Notes: a model not told the origin generated them from the sequence alone. Numbered from the stretch's first letter, positions 43,454 through 52,862 are shown. The stretch is 64,000 nt of DNA from Mesorhizobium sp. M1E.F.Ca.ET.045.02.1.1 (GCF_003952485.1 NZ_CP034447.1:2356001-2420000); one strand, 5' to 3'. Numbers and translations: made by a program.

Positions 43454-44530
43454 TCAGTTTTTATGGCTGATCCGGGTGAAATGACCCATCTTGCGGCCGG
43501 GGCGTGACTCGGCCTTGCCGTAGAGATGCAGCATCAGGTCGGGTTCGGCGAGCAGCGCCGGCACCTTCAGCATGTCGTCGCCGATCAGGTTTTCCATCAC
43601 GCAATCGGAATGTCGGGCCGGTGAGCCCAGCGGCAGGCCGGCGACGGCGCGGATATGCTGCTCGAACTGCGAGACGAGGCAGGCGGCCTCCGTCCAGTGG
43701 CCGGAATTGTGGACGCGGGGCGCCAGCTCGTTGGCCAGCAGCGAGCCGTCGGCGAGGACGAAGAATTCGATGCCGATGACGCCGACATAGCCGAGCGCCG
43801 AGAGGATTTTCGCCGCCGCCTCCTTCGCCGCCGCGGCAGTTTCCGGCCCGATCGTGGCCGGTACCGTCGAGCTGCGCAGGATGCCCTCGCGGTGGATATT
43901 CTCGGCCGGATCGTAGGCGGCAACGCTCCCGTCAAGTCCGCGCGCGGCGATCACCGAAATCTCGTGCTCGAAGGCGACGAACGATTCGAGGATCAGCGGC
44001 ACATTGCCCATCGCCTCGCAGGCGCCGGCAAAGCCGCCGGTTTCCATGTTGCGGAAGACGCGCTGGCCCTTGCCGTCATAACCCATGCGCCGCGTCTTCA
44101 AAACGCCGCTGCCGCCGAATTTCCTCAGCGCCACCGTCAGCTGGTCGTCATTGTCGACGGGGCAGAATTCCGCCGTCGGGATGCCGATGCCGTTCAGGAA
44201 ACTCTTCTCGGTCACGCGATCCTGCGCGACTTCAAGGGCGCGGGCCGGCGGATAGACCGGAACGCGTGCGGCAAGCGTCTCCGCCGCCGCAACCGGGACG
44301 TTCTCGAATTCATAGGTGACGACGGCGCTGGCGACAGCGAGTTCGGCAAGCGCTCCCGGATCGTCATAGGCGGCGACGATCTGCCGGTTGGCGACCTGCG
44401 CCGCCGGACAATCGGCCTGCGGCTCCAGCACGATTGTGCGGTAGCCGAGGCGCGCCGCTGCCATCGCCAGCATGCGGCCGAGCTGGCCGCCGCCGATGAT
44501 GCCGATGGTCGATCCCGGCGCCAGGCTCAC
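43454..44530 (-). CDS. purK: 5-(carboxyamino)imidazole ribonucleotide synthase
   Basis: This 358-residue ATP-grasp enzyme makes N5-CAIR from AIR, bicarbonate and ATP in purine synthesis. The family start [22 protein letters not shown] is clear, followed by the ATP-grasp blocks [12 protein letters not shown] and EISVIAARG, and [29 protein letters not shown]. The start is a GTG at 44530 that overlaps the purE stop (GTGA). Together purE and purK convert AIR to CAIR. Confidence 0.96.
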   Translation of the reverse strand: MSLAPGSTIGIIGGGQLGRMLAMAAARLGYRTIVLEPQADCPAAQVANRQIVAAYDDPGALAELAVASAVVTYEFENVPVAAAETLAARVPVYPPARALEVAQDRVTEKSFLNGIGIPTAEFCPVDNDDQLTVALRKFGGSGVLKTRRMGYDGKGQRVFRNMETGGFAGACEAMGNVPLILESFVAFEHEISVIAARGLDGSVAAYDPAENIHREGILRSSTVPATIGPETAAAAKEAAAKILSALGYVGVIGIEFFVLADGSLLANELAPRVHNSGHWTEAACLVSQFEQHIRAVAGLPLGSPARHSDCVMENLIGDDMLKVPALLAEPDLMLHLYGKAESRPGRKMGHFTRISHKN

Positions 44531-45024
44531 GGCGTGTCCGCCGGCTCGCTGGCGACCTTGGCAGTTTGGGCCGCGCGCCAGGCGTCGAGTCGGGCGGCGA
44601 GTTTTTCGTCGTTCAGCGCAAGCACGGCTGCGGCGAGAAGCGCCGCATTGGCCGCGCCCGCCTTGCCGATGGCTAAAGTGCCGACCGGAATGCCGGCCGG
44701 CATCTGCACGATGGAGAGCAGCGAATCCTGGCCCGACAGCGCCTTGGATTCGACAGGAACGCCGAAGACCGGCAGCGGCGTCATAGCCGCCGTCATGCCG
44801 GGCAGATGCGCCGCGCCCCCGGCGCCGGCGATGATCACCTTGTAGCCGGCCGCCTTGGCGCCCTTGGCGAATTCATAGAGGCGGTCGGGCGTGCGGTGCG
44901 CCGAGACGATCAGCCTTTTGTGCGGAATGCCCAGCGCATCCAGCGTTTCCGCCGCCTGGCGCATCGTCGCCCAGTCGGACTGGCTGCCCATGATGATGGC
45001 GACGTCGGCACGCTGATCGGTCAA
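44527..45024 (-). CDS. purE: N5-CAIR mutase
   Basis: This 165-residue enzyme moves the carboxyl group of N5-CAIR to give CAIR. The active-site motifs are GSQSDWATM and [13 protein letters not shown], with [11 protein letters not shown] and [14 protein letters not shown]. The start is taken as the TTG at 45024 (giving [18 protein letters not shown]), preceded by GGGAG with 8 nt spacing. A second TTG at 45045 would add seven residues but has no ribosome-binding site; both are non-ATG, so the start is uncertain. It is coupled to purK. Confidence 0.94.
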   Translation of the reverse strand: MTDQRADVAIIMGSQSDWATMRQAAETLDALGIPHKRLIVSAHRTPDRLYEFAKGAKAAGYKVIIAGAGGAAHLPGMTAAMTPLPVFGVPVESKALSGQDSLLSIVQMPAGIPVGTLAIGKAGAANAALLAAAVLALNDEKLAARLDAWRAAQTAKVASEPADTP

Positions 45025-45123
45025 GGGTATCGCTCCCGGCGGCAAAGGCGCGCCTTAGCGGAATTCGCTACGAGCCGCAAGGATTCGGACGCGTTTGCGC
45101 ACGATCGATGCTCCGGCCGACGC

Positions 45124-45873
45124 CTATCGCCAGCCACCAGAGGCGGCAATGCGCTCACCGGTTAGCCAAGACGCCTCATCGGAAGCGAGAAAGACCGCAA
45201 CTCGGGCGACGTCCTCGGGCTGGCCGAAACGGCCGAGCGGGGTCTTCGCAATGATTTCCTTTTCGAACTCGCTGCCTACGACGCCTACCCGTTTCAGCCC
45301 CTCGGTGTCGACGCCGCCCGGAGCTATTGCGTTGACGCGGATGTTGCGAGCCCCGAGTTCCCGGGACATTGACAGCGTGATCGAATCCACCGCGCTCTTG
45401 GTTGCGGCATAGATGAGCGAATTGGGTTGCGGGTTCAGGCTGGCTATCGAGCTGATGTTGATGACACTGCCGCCCGCTGGGCCGAAATGTTTCGCCGCTT
45501 CCTGGATGGTCAGGATCGTGCCCAGCACGTTGGTGTCAAACTGGCGATGGAACTCGGCCTCGGTTACGGCTTCCAGCGGCTCGAATTCGAACACGCCTGC
45601 ATTGTTGACCAGAATGTCGATGGTGCCGAAGGACGACTTCGCCGCCTCAAACAGACGGCGCACGTCGTCGCCCAGCGAGACGTCGCCCTGGATGGCTATC
45701 GCCCGGCCGCCACCTTCCTTGATCTCCGCAACGATGCGGTCAGCACCTTCCTTGGAAGTGGCGTAGTTGACGACCACGGCAGCGCCGGCTGCCGCCAATC
45801 CTCTGGCGATGGCGGCGCCGATGCCTTTCGAAGCGCCGGTGACGATAGCGACCTTTTCGGCCAGTCTGCTCAT
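45124..45873 (-). CDS. SDR-family oxidoreductase
   Basis: This 249-residue classical short-chain dehydrogenase/reductase has the cofactor site TGASKGIG, the NNAG motif, catalytic Ser in INISSIAS, and Tyr and Lys in YAATKSA. The closing ASWLTGERIAASGGWR is typical of 3-ketoacyl reductase-like SDRs. The Tyr is kept, so an active enzyme is likely, but the substrate is unknown. The start is the ATG at 45873 after AGGAGA. It is divergent from the LysR gene at 45971 with a 97 bp gap and is its probable target. Confidence 0.9.
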   Translation of the reverse strand: MSRLAEKVAIVTGASKGIGAAIARGLAAAGAAVVVNYATSKEGADRIVAEIKEGGGRAIAIQGDVSLGDDVRRLFEAAKSSFGTIDILVNNAGVFEFEPLEAVTEAEFHRQFDTNVLGTILTIQEAAKHFGPAGGSVINISSIASLNPQPNSLIYAATKSAVDSITLSMSRELGARNIRVNAIAPGGVDTEGLKRVGVVGSEFEKEIIAKTPLGRFGQPEDVARVAVFLASDEASWLTGERIAASGGWR

Positions 45874-45970
45874 CAAATCTCTCCTTGTGTTGATGATGAG
45901 CCGTATCTGGTGATGATCGGAAGGCGTATTAGGATCAGCCTGATCATTTCTTTGGTGCCTGAATTCTGGA

Positions 45971-46864
45971 ATGACGACAATCCTCGAAAAGACCGCCGGT
46001 CTTGTCGCCTTCGTTCGCACCGTCGATGCCGGTTCGTTTCACGCAGCCAGCCGTCTGCTCGGCTCCAGCCCGTCGGCGGTATCGAAAAGCGTGGCGCGGC
46101 TGGAACGGCGGCTGGGCGTGCGATTGATCCAACGTTCGACGCGCCACCTCGGCCTGACCAGCGAAGGCATCGCCTATTACGAGCGGGTCGCGCCGCTGCT
46201 GAGGGCGCTCGACGACGCTGAAGATATCGTCCAGATGGCCGATACGGCGCGGGGCCTGTTGCGAGTCACCGCACCCATCGAGCTCGGGCGCGGCCTGATC
46301 GCCTCGTGGGCGGAGCTCTTCCTTTCGCAACATGGCGAACTGAAACTGGAGCTCAGCGTCACCGACCGCCATGCCGACCTGATTCGTGAGGGCTACGACA
46401 TGGCAGTGCGCCTAGGCGACCTGTCCGACACCGGTCTCGTCGCCCGCAAGATCGGCAATCTTCCGATCGTGCTGGTCGCCGCGCCCGTCTATATCGAGCG
46501 GCGGGGCCACCCGGCCTCGATAGACGCGCTGCAGGACCACGACTTCATCCGCCACCAGATGGCAGGGCGGCCCTATCCCGTCACTTTTGCGAACGGCACA
46601 CAGATCGTGCCGAACGGGCGCCTCGACACCGACGACGGGGGCGCCATCCGGCAGGCGGCGCTTGCTGGAGCCGGTATCGCTCATCTGATGCAGTTTGCGG
46701 TGCAGAACGATCTCGATGCTGGTCGCCTGGTTCGCATCCTGCCCGGGGTGGCGATGCCTACCATGCCGGTCCATATCGTGCACGCGTTCGGGCGGCAGCT
46801 GCCGGTCCGGGCCCGCCTGTTCGTTGATTTCCTCGCAGGCCGGATGGCCGCCCTGTCAAGGTAG
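45971..46864 (+). CDS. LysR-family transcriptional regulator
   Basis: This encodes 297 residues. The N-terminal helix-turn-helix is FVRTVDAGSFHAASRLLGSSPSAVSKSVARLERRLGVRLIQRSTR. The effector domain has the pattern of the LysR group that includes regulators of SDR genes (GYDMAVRLGDLSDTGLVARKIG). It is divergent from the SDR gene; an imperfect inverted repeat of TGATC/GATCA type lies in the 97 bp between them. It is convergent with the SelA-like gene. Confidence 0.9.
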   Translation: MTTILEKTAGLVAFVRTVDAGSFHAASRLLGSSPSAVSKSVARLERRLGVRLIQRSTRHLGLTSEGIAYYERVAPLLRALDDAEDIVQMADTARGLLRVTAPIELGRGLIASWAELFLSQHGELKLELSVTDRHADLIREGYDMAVRLGDLSDTGLVARKIGNLPIVLVAAPVYIERRGHPASIDALQDHDFIRHQMAGRPYPVTFANGTQIVPNGRLDTDDGGAIRQAALAGAGIAHLMQFAVQNDLDAGRLVRILPGVAMPTMPVHIVHAFGRQLPVRARLFVDFLAGRMAALSR

Positions 46865-46877
46865 TTGCAGGCCGGTG

Positions 46878-48083
46878 CTAGTCCGGCCAGCGCAGCGCGC
46901 TGGCCGGATCCTTGCGCGCCGCTTTCATCGCATCCGCAGGACGCTCCTTCGCCGTCAGCACGGCGCGCAGGCGCTCGGCGACGATCTCCGCCTCGCCGGA
47001 GTGAAGGTTGCAGGGGTCGAGAAAAAAGTGACCGCGCTCGACCTCGTGGTTGCGCACGATGACCGGCGGCGAACCGGCGGCTAAAGCCGAGGCGAGGCCG
47101 GCGGCGGTGAAGCGGCTTTCCGGGCGCACGAAGACCTGCAGGCGGTCGAGTGGATTGGCCGTCGGATCCGGAATGATCTCAGCGCCGATGCCGGGAATGC
47201 CCTGGAGTGCGTCCTTCCACAGATTGAGCGCCGCCTCCTCGCGGCGACGGATCCCGGCATGGTCGCGCTTCTCCCAGGCCTCGAGCGCGGCCATGGTGCC
47301 GGCGATGCTTTCCTTGCCGACCTTCATGGCCCGCGCGACGCCGCGATTCTGCAGATAGGCGGCGCGCACCAGGTCCTTGCGGCCGGTGACGATGCCGCTG
47401 GTCGGGCCGCTCAGGAATTTGTGGCCGCTGTAGACGACGATATCGGCGCCGCGCGCGAGGAAGCTCCGCAAATCGTATTCCGAGGCCGCGTCGACGATCA
47501 CCGGAATATTCTTGGCATGACAAATCTCGCAGAACTCCTCCAGCGAAAGCATGCCGTATTGCACGGTGTGGTGCGCGACGACGTAGAGTGCGGCCGCCGT
47601 GCGCTCGTTGATTGCCTCGCGCACGTGATAGTCCTGGGTGACGCTGACGGTGCCCGCCGGCACGACCTTGGCGCCGGCGACACGGATCGACTGGTCGATC
47701 GGCGCGCCGTAATTGACGATATGGCCGAGCTGGATGACGACCTCCGACTTCAGCCCTTCGTTGTCGTCCGGCAGCCGTTCGATGGCGAGCAGATTGGTGC
47801 CGGTCATCGCGCCGGCGATCGCCATGGTGATTCCGCTGGCGCAGCAGGCGGTGATAAAGCCGGTCTCGCCGCCGGTAAGGCGCGCGACGACGGTGCTCGC
47901 GGCGCGCTGCAGATCGTCCATCTCCACCCATTGCGAGGCGATCTCGGCCATGGCGGATATCGCCTCGGGAACGATGATCGAGGCGCCGAGCGTCGTCATC
48001 GTGCCGGAGACGTTGATGATCGGACGCAGCCCCAGCCGCTCGCGGATCGTGGTGTTGGAGCCGGTGTCGGAATAGGTTTTCAT
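46878..48083 (-). CDS. SelA-like PLP-dependent enzyme (probable ammonia-lyase/deaminase)
   Basis: This 401-residue protein of the SelA/aminotransferase class V superfamily has the PLP lysine in [13 protein letters not shown] (Lys 222) and the Asp that binds the pyridine N in VIVDAA (Asp 198). [18 protein letters not shown] fits the phosphate-binding turn. It is not SelA itself: it lacks that protein's N-terminal region, and no selenocysteine genes are seen. This branch contains D-glucosaminate-6-phosphate ammonia-lyase and D-Ser/D-Thr-type enzymes. The start at 48083 ([18 protein letters not shown]) follows GGAG with 9 nt spacing; an ATG at 48098 lacks one. The RidA and importer genes upstream on the same strand support a role in amino-acid breakdown. 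Confidence 0.85.
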   Translation of the reverse strand: MKTYSDTGSNTTIRERLGLRPIINVSGTMTTLGASIIVPEAISAMAEIASQWVEMDDLQRAASTVVARLTGGETGFITACCASGITMAIAGAMTGTNLLAIERLPDDNEGLKSEVVIQLGHIVNYGAPIDQSIRVAGAKVVPAGTVSVTQDYHVREAINERTAAALYVVAHHTVQYGMLSLEEFCEICHAKNIPVIVDAASEYDLRSFLARGADIVVYSGHKFLSGPTSGIVTGRKDLVRAAYLQNRGVARAMKVGKESIAGTMAALEAWEKRDHAGIRRREEAALNLWKDALQGIPGIGAEIIPDPTANPLDRLQVFVRPESRFTAAGLASALAAGSPPVIVRNHEVERGHFFLDPCNLHSGEAEIVAERLRAVLTAKERPADAMKAARKDPASALRWPD

Positions 48084-48103
48084 TGCAGTGGACTCCATGA
48101 AGG

Positions 48104-48565
48104 TCAGGCCGCGATCTCGACGACCGCTTCGATTTCGACGGTGATGTTACCAGGCAGCGAGCCGACGCCGATCGCCGAGCGCGCATGGCCGCCGATCCTG
48201 TCGAAGACTTCGGCGAAGAGGTCGGAGCAGCCATTGACGACTTTTGGGTGGTCGCTGAAGGTCGGTGTCGCGTTGACGAAGCCGAGCAGTTTCACCACGC
48301 GCACGATGCGGCCGAGATCGCCCGCCGCCGCATGCATGACGGCAAGCAGGTTGAGGCCGGTGAGGCGGGCATGCTCATAGGCTTCTTCGACGGTCACGTC
48401 CTCGCCGACCTTGCCGGTGCAGAGCGTGCCGTCGGCGCGCAGCGGCCCCTGGCCGGACAGGAAGATCAGCCGGCCGCTTTCGGCATGGGTGACGAAGTTG
48501 GCGATGGGCGTCGGCGGCTCGGGCAGCGTCAGGCCGAGTTCGGCGAGCCGGGTGTAAGGCGTCAT
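48104..48565 (-). CDS. RidA-family enamine/imine deaminase
   Basis: This encodes 153 residues. RidA proteins hydrolyse reactive enamines or imines released by PLP enzymes. The active-site Arg lies in [23 protein letters not shown] (Arg 129). The overall pattern ([41 protein letters not shown]) fits the longer, YjgH/chorismate-mutase-like branch. The start ATG at 48565 follows AAGGAG with proper spacing. It lies 20 bp upstream of the SelA-like gene, so the pair would act in sequence: lyase, then deamination. Confidence 0.92.
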   Translation of the reverse strand: MTPYTRLAELGLTLPEPPTPIANFVTHAESGRLIFLSGQGPLRADGTLCTGKVGEDVTVEEAYEHARLTGLNLLAVMHAAAGDLGRIVRVVKLLGFVNATPTFSDHPKVVNGCSDLFAEVFDRIGGHARSAIGVGSLPGNITVEIEAVVEIAA

Positions 48566-48602
48566 GGAAGAATGCTCCTTGGACGGCGAAGGCCGTCCGA
48601 TT

Positions 48603-49397
48603 TCAGAATTGCGAGGCGCGAAAGCGCGCCAGAAACGTGCGAAGACGCTCATTAGTCGTCTCCGCGGCGAGAACCTCTTTCGGCGGCCCGACGGCGCTGA
48701 CGCCGCCATCGGCCATGAAGACGATGCGGCTGGAGGCATCGCGGGCGAAGGCCATTTCGTGCGTCACCATCACCATGGTCATGCCGTCCTCGGCGAGGCT
48801 CTTCACCACGGCCAGCACCTCGCCGACGAGTTCCGGATCGAGCGCCGAGGTGATCTCGTCGAGCAGGAGGATCTTTGGTTCCATGGCGACCGCGCGGGCG
48901 ATGCCGACGCGCTGCTGTTGGCCGCCGGAAAGCTCCGCCGGCAGGCTGTCGGCCTTGTGGGCGAGGCCGACGCGGCCCAGCCAATGCTCGGCGATCGAGC
49001 GCGCCTCGACCTTGCTCTTGCCGCGCACCTTGGTGAGGCCGAGCATGATGTTGCCGGCCGCCGTCAGATGCGGGAACAGGTTGAAGCCCTGGAACACCAT
49101 GCCGGTCTCGGCGCGCATGGCGGCCAAGTCGCGCTCGCTGCGCCGCTGGCGCGCGCCGCCGTCGCGGAAACCGACCTCCTTGCCGTCGATGCGGATCGAG
49201 CCGCTGTCGTAGCTTTCGAGGAAGTTGACGCAGCGCAGCAGCGTGGTCTTGCCACTGCCGGACGGGCCGATGACGGTGACCACCTCGCCCTTCGCCACCT
49301 TGAGGCTGACCGAGCGCAGCACCTCGACCGAGCCGAAGGATTTCGAGACCTCGGCAATGTCGAGAAGCGCTGCGCTGTCGTTGGAACTGGTGGCCAT
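48603..49397 (-). CDS. Amino-acid ABC transporter ATP-binding protein
   Basis: This 264-residue ATPase of the polar amino-acid class has Walker A GPSGSGKT, VFQGFNLFPHLT, signature LSGGQQQRVGIARAVA, Walker B ILLLDEITSALDPEL and the H-loop MVTHEMAFA. It lies between the permease genes (4 bp upstream) and the ridA-like gene, all on one strand. A short variable insertion after Walker A (RDGGARQRRSERDL) occurs in several members of the family. Confidence 0.93.
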   Translation of the reverse strand: MATSSNDSAALLDIAEVSKSFGSVEVLRSVSLKVAKGEVVTVIGPSGSGKTTLLRCVNFLESYDSGSIRIDGKEVGFRDGGARQRRSERDLAAMRAETGMVFQGFNLFPHLTAAGNIMLGLTKVRGKSKVEARSIAEHWLGRVGLAHKADSLPAELSGGQQQRVGIARAVAMEPKILLLDEITSALDPELVGEVLAVVKSLAEDGMTMVMVTHEMAFARDASSRIVFMADGGVSAVGPPKEVLAAETTNERLRTFLARFRASQF

Positions 49398-49401
49398 CGT
49401 G

Positions 49402-50052
49402 CTATTCCCGGATGAAGGCGAAGCGCTGCTCCAGCCGCCGGCTGGCGTATGAAAGCGCGTAGTTGACGGCGAAATAGAGCAGGGCGCCGAGGATATAGAG
49501 CGGCATCGCCTCATAGGTGCGGCCGATGACCTGGTTGATGGCCTGCATCAGATCGGTGATGCCGAGCAGCGAGACCAGCGCGCTGCCCTTCACCGCGTCG
49601 GTGACGCCATTGATCCAGGGTGGCAGGAAGCGGCGGAAAGCCTGCGGGAAGATGACGTAGGCAAGCCGCTGGCGGAAGGTCAGGCCGATCGCCATCGCCG
49701 CTTCCGATTGGCCCTTCGGGATCGAGGCGACCGCGCCGCGCAGATATTCGACGACCTGGGCGGTCTTGAACAGGGTCAGCGCCAGCACCGCCGCCCAGAA
49801 GGACTGGAGATGCACGCCGACGGCCGGCAGGCCGTAATAGACGAAGAAGATCAGCACCAGGATCGGAATGCCGCGAATGGTGTCGCTGAAGATGCGCACC
49901 GCCCAGCGCAGCGGCGCCGGCCCGTAAACGAGGCCGACGCCGAGAATGACGCCGGCAATCAGCGACAGCACCACAACGAGCAAGGACACCCAGAGCGTCA
50001 GCGCGAAGCCTTCGGCGAGGAACGGCAGGGCATAGGCGATCTGGCTCAACAT
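49402..50052 (-). CDS. Amino-acid ABC transporter permease 2
   Basis: This 216-residue inner-membrane protein of the HisM/GlnP group has about five helices. SDTIRGIPILVLIFFVYYGLPAVG is the conserved loop region, and the EAA loop is EAAMAIGLTFRQRLAYVIFPQAFRRFLPPWINGV. The start ATG at 50052 shares one base with the stop of the other permease gene (TGATG), so translation is coupled. Together with permease 1 it forms a heterodimeric channel. Confidence 0.92.
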   Translation of the reverse strand: MLSQIAYALPFLAEGFALTLWVSLLVVVLSLIAGVILGVGLVYGPAPLRWAVRIFSDTIRGIPILVLIFFVYYGLPAVGVHLQSFWAAVLALTLFKTAQVVEYLRGAVASIPKGQSEAAMAIGLTFRQRLAYVIFPQAFRRFLPPWINGVTDAVKGSALVSLLGITDLMQAINQVIGRTYEAMPLYILGALLYFAVNYALSYASRRLEQRFAFIRE

Positions 50053-50717
50053 CAGCGCGCCGTCCTGTACCAGCGCTCGACCAGCCGCAGGGCGAAGAGC
50101 AGGGCGTAGCCCGTCACCAGATACATCGCCGTGACCACGAGATAGACCTCGACGATGCGGAAGGTGTTGAAGTTGATCCACTGCGCTCCGTAGGTCAGCT
50201 CCGGCACCGAGATGACGGATGCGACGGACGTGTCCTTGAACAGCGAGATGAAGGTGTTGGACAGCGCCGGCAGCGTGATGCGCATCATCGTCGGCAGGCG
50301 CACATGCAGCAGCCGCTGCCAGGGCGTCAGGCCGATCGCCTTGCCGGCGTCGATCTGGCCGCGCGGCACGGCCTCCAGGCCGGAGCGGAACACCTCGACC
50401 AGATAGGCGCCGCTATAGAGGGCCAGGGTCGCCACGAAGGAGGTCTGCGCGCTGTAGGCGATGTCGATGACGGTCGGCAGACCATAGAAGACCAGATAGA
50501 CCAAGAGGATCAGCGGCACGTTGCGGATGAATTCCACGTAAGCCGCAATGATGCCGCGCACGATGCGTCCGGCCGAGACATACCAGACCGCCAGCACCAG
50601 CCCGATGACGATGCCGATGGCGATCGAGATCACGGCAAGCTCGAGGCTGAGCAGTAGGCCGCCCGAGAGCTTGTCGAAATGCCGCCAGATCAGATTGAAA
50701 TTGAGCGTATAGCCCAT
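50052..50717 (-). CDS. Amino-acid ABC transporter permease 1
   Basis: This encodes 221 residues of the same permease family. Its diagnostic blocks are EFIRNVPLILLVYLVFYGLPTV and the EAA loop DAGKAIGLTPWQRLLHVRLPTMMRITLPALSNTFISLFKDTS. The first helix is preceded by a short tail (MGYTLNFNLIWRHFDKLSGGLLLSLELAVI). It lies 115 bp downstream of the binding-protein gene and overlaps permease 2 by one base. Two permease genes here, against one in the importer at 11.5 kb, set the two systems apart. Confidence 0.92.
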   Translation of the reverse strand: MGYTLNFNLIWRHFDKLSGGLLLSLELAVISIAIGIVIGLVLAVWYVSAGRIVRGIIAAYVEFIRNVPLILLVYLVFYGLPTVIDIAYSAQTSFVATLALYSGAYLVEVFRSGLEAVPRGQIDAGKAIGLTPWQRLLHVRLPTMMRITLPALSNTFISLFKDTSVASVISVPELTYGAQWINFNTFRIVEVYLVVTAMYLVTGYALLFALRLVERWYRTAR

Positions 50718-50832
50718 GCGTCCGTCTCAATGGCCTGCGATGGCGAACCTAGGATTCATTGTCGCACGGCCCGTGTCGAGGAGAAACAGGCGGAAGGACA
50801 TCGCCTTCCGCCGGCTTGTGAAATGGGCCTTT

Positions 50833-51705
50833 TCAGATGACCGGGAAGCCAGGGTGGCGCGGCGGCGGCTCCTGGCCAAAATATTCCTTGAAGGCGGCAT
50901 CGTAGAGCGCCGTCTCATGGCCGAACATGGCGATGGTGAAGGTCTGGTCGACGAAGGTCAGCCAGTCGAGATCGCCCTGTCTCAGCGCCGCGCCGTAAAG
51001 CATCGAGTACCAGCTCTTGCCGGCATCGAAATACTTGTCCGGATTGCGCGAGGCGAGCCAGCGCACGGTGGAGAGGTCGACCGCCGCGGCGTCGACGCGC
51101 TTGGATTCCAGCGCCTGCAGCACGTTGGCCTGGGTGTCGATCTGCATCACCTGCGCCTGCGGCAAGGCGTAATGCACCGAGGTCTCGGCATCGACATTCT
51201 GCAGGATCGAGACGCGGGTGGCTGAGCCTCCGGCCAGCAGCTTGTCGAAGGTCTTGTTCTCGGACGAAGGCAGCGTCAGCAGCGCGACGCCCTCGACATA
51301 GTAAGGCCTGGAGAAGTTGATGAGCTGCGAGCGCTGCGCGCTCATGGTCATGAACTGGATGGTGATGTCGACCTTGTTGGTGGTCACGTTCGGGATGCGC
51401 TGCGCCGGATCCTGCATGACGAACTCGACCTTGGTCGGATCGTCGAAGAGGCCCTTGGCGAGGATGCGCCCCATGGTGATGTCCATGCCGACCAGCTCGC
51501 CGGCATCATTCTCGAAATGCCAGGGCGCATTGGTGCTGCCGGTGCCGACGATCAGCTTGCCGCGGTCGAGCGCGGTGCGCAGCACGCTGTCGGATGCGGC
51601 TTGCGCGGCTGCCTTTTCGGCGCTGACCGCGGTGAGCGCGCCGGCGGCGGCAAGTCCCGCCATTCCCAATTTCAGAAAATCACGTCTGCCGGATGTGTCG
51701 TTCAC
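50833..51705 (-). CDS. Amino-acid ABC transporter substrate-binding protein, Tat-type signal
   Basis: This encodes 290 residues. The N terminus NDTSGRRDFLKLGMAGLAAAGALTAVSA has the twin-arginine motif RRDFLK, so export by the Tat route is likely, unusual for a family 3 binding protein. The mature part keeps the pattern GKLIVGTGSTNAPWHFENDAGELVGMDITMGRILAKGLF and KVDITIQFMTMSAQRSQLINFSRPYYVEGVALL. The start is the GTG at 51705, which follows AAGGAGG with 5 nt spacing; long in-frame codons upstream run through the IclR operator and are not coding. It is first in the operon and divergent from the iclR-like gene. The ligand is unknown. Confidence 0.9.
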   Translation of the reverse strand: MNDTSGRRDFLKLGMAGLAAAGALTAVSAEKAAAQAASDSVLRTALDRGKLIVGTGSTNAPWHFENDAGELVGMDITMGRILAKGLFDDPTKVEFVMQDPAQRIPNVTTNKVDITIQFMTMSAQRSQLINFSRPYYVEGVALLTLPSSENKTFDKLLAGGSATRVSILQNVDAETSVHYALPQAQVMQIDTQANVLQALESKRVDAAAVDLSTVRWLASRNPDKYFDAGKSWYSMLYGAALRQGDLDWLTFVDQTFTIAMFGHETALYDAAFKEYFGQEPPPRHPGFPVI

Positions 51706-51773
51706 GGCGACCTCCTTTGATGGTGTGTTCCCCAATGAAGCAGCGATGCATGCGCCGGTGATCGATAGGTATT

Positions 51774-51808
51774 GTCTCTTACAAGAGACGCATGTATCCT
51801 GTACAAGA
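51774..51808. promoter_or_regulatory. Probable operator for the IclR regulator
   Basis: GTCTCTT at 51774-51780 and AAGAGAC at 51783-51789 form a near-perfect palindrome. The string TACAAGA occurs at 51780 and again at 51802, 22 bp apart, about two helical turns. The site lies in the 128 bp between the divergent binding-protein and IclR genes. Confidence 0.55.
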
Positions 51809-51833
51809 CAGATACTAGCATTAGGAATCGACA

Positions 51834-52634
51834 ATGCAAGATGGCAAGACGCAGAGCGAATGGCAGGCCGCCGGCGTGGATGAAGAGAAGCCTGCCAATT
51901 CACGCGAGAAGGGCCTGAACCGGGTGCTTCACATTCTGGAGTTCCTGCACGCCAACCAGCGCGCGATCGGTATCGGCGAGCTGGCGAAAGGGCTCAACGC
52001 GCCGCGTTCGACGACCTATACGCTGGTGCGCGAGCTGGTCGATGCCGGGCTGCTGGAGATGGCCGGCGACGGCAATCGCGTCTATTTCGGCAAGAAGCTC
52101 TACCTCTATGGAATGGCCTATATGCGCGGCAACGATCTGCTCAGGCGCGGGCGGCAGGAGGTCGACACGCTGTCGCGCGAGACGGGGGAGACCTCGGAGC
52201 TCTGCATGCTGCAGAGCGGCCGCTACACGATCGTCCATTCGAGCCCCGGTACCCGGCCGTTCCGCATCAGCTCGGCCACCGGGCTGCAGATACCGCTTCC
52301 CTGGACCGCTTCCGGCCGGCTGCTGCTCGCCGGCCTCGAACGGAACCGTATCGAGGCGATGATCTCGGAAGAGGATCTCGTGCTGCCGGACGGCCGCAAG
52401 ATCGAGCTCGATGATTTTGTCGATGATATCGGAAAAGCCCGCGTCACCGGCTATTGCGTGACGTCAGGCCTTGTCGACGCCTACACCAAATGCCTCGCGG
52501 CGCCGGTCTTCTCGTCGCCCGGCAAGATCGAGGCGACGATGTGCCTGGTGGTCCCGATCGATACGTCAGAGGAGCGGACAGGCGAACTGGTCGCGCTGCT
52601 GCGCGAGCGCGCGGCACGGCTCTCGATCTCGTAG
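51834..52634 (+). CDS. IclR-family transcriptional regulator
   Basis: This encodes 266 residues. The N-terminal winged helix-turn-helix is GLNRVLHILEFLHANQRAIGIGELAKGLNAPRSTTYTLVRELVDAGLLEM. The C-terminal effector domain follows (ETGETSELCMLQSGRYTIVHSSPGTRPFRISSATGLQIPLPWTASGRLLLAGL), with the usual LPWTASGRLLLA motif. It is divergent from the ABC importer-RidA-PLP enzyme operon and is the natural candidate for its control, probably as a repressor relieved by the substrate. Confidence 0.93.
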   Translation: MQDGKTQSEWQAAGVDEEKPANSREKGLNRVLHILEFLHANQRAIGIGELAKGLNAPRSTTYTLVRELVDAGLLEMAGDGNRVYFGKKLYLYGMAYMRGNDLLRRGRQEVDTLSRETGETSELCMLQSGRYTIVHSSPGTRPFRISSATGLQIPLPWTASGRLLLAGLERNRIEAMISEEDLVLPDGRKIELDDFVDDIGKARVTGYCVTSGLVDAYTKCLAAPVFSSPGKIEATMCLVVPIDTSEERTGELVALLRERAARLSIS

Positions 52635-52658
52635 CCTTCGAGCGAAGGAAAGCTCCGG

Positions 52659-52862
52659 TCAGGCGATGATGTCGGGGATGATGCGGTCTTCCAGCGCCAT
52701 CAGCCGGTCCTTCAGAAGGAGCTTCTTCTTCTTCATGCGCTGGACCTGGAGCGGGTCGCAGCCCATGGCGATCATCGCGTTGATGGCGGCGTCGAAATCG
52801 GCGTGTTCCTGTTTGAGCCGGGAATATTCTAGGCGTATCTCAGCCTGTTCCTGTTCGGACAT
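52659..52862 (-). CDS. YdcH/DUF465-family small protein
   Basis: This encodes 67 residues that are almost entirely helical and highly charged. It has the family pattern EYSRLKQEHADFDAAINAMIA, a GCDPLQVQRMKKKKLLLKDRLM core and an acidic end. DUF465 proteins are predicted antiparallel coiled coils with no proven function. It is convergent with the IclR gene. A second, more diverged member lies 240 bp away on the other strand. Confidence 0.92.
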   Translation of the reverse strand: MSEQEQAEIRLEYSRLKQEHADFDAAINAMIAMGCDPLQVQRMKKKKLLLKDRLMALEDRIIPDIIA

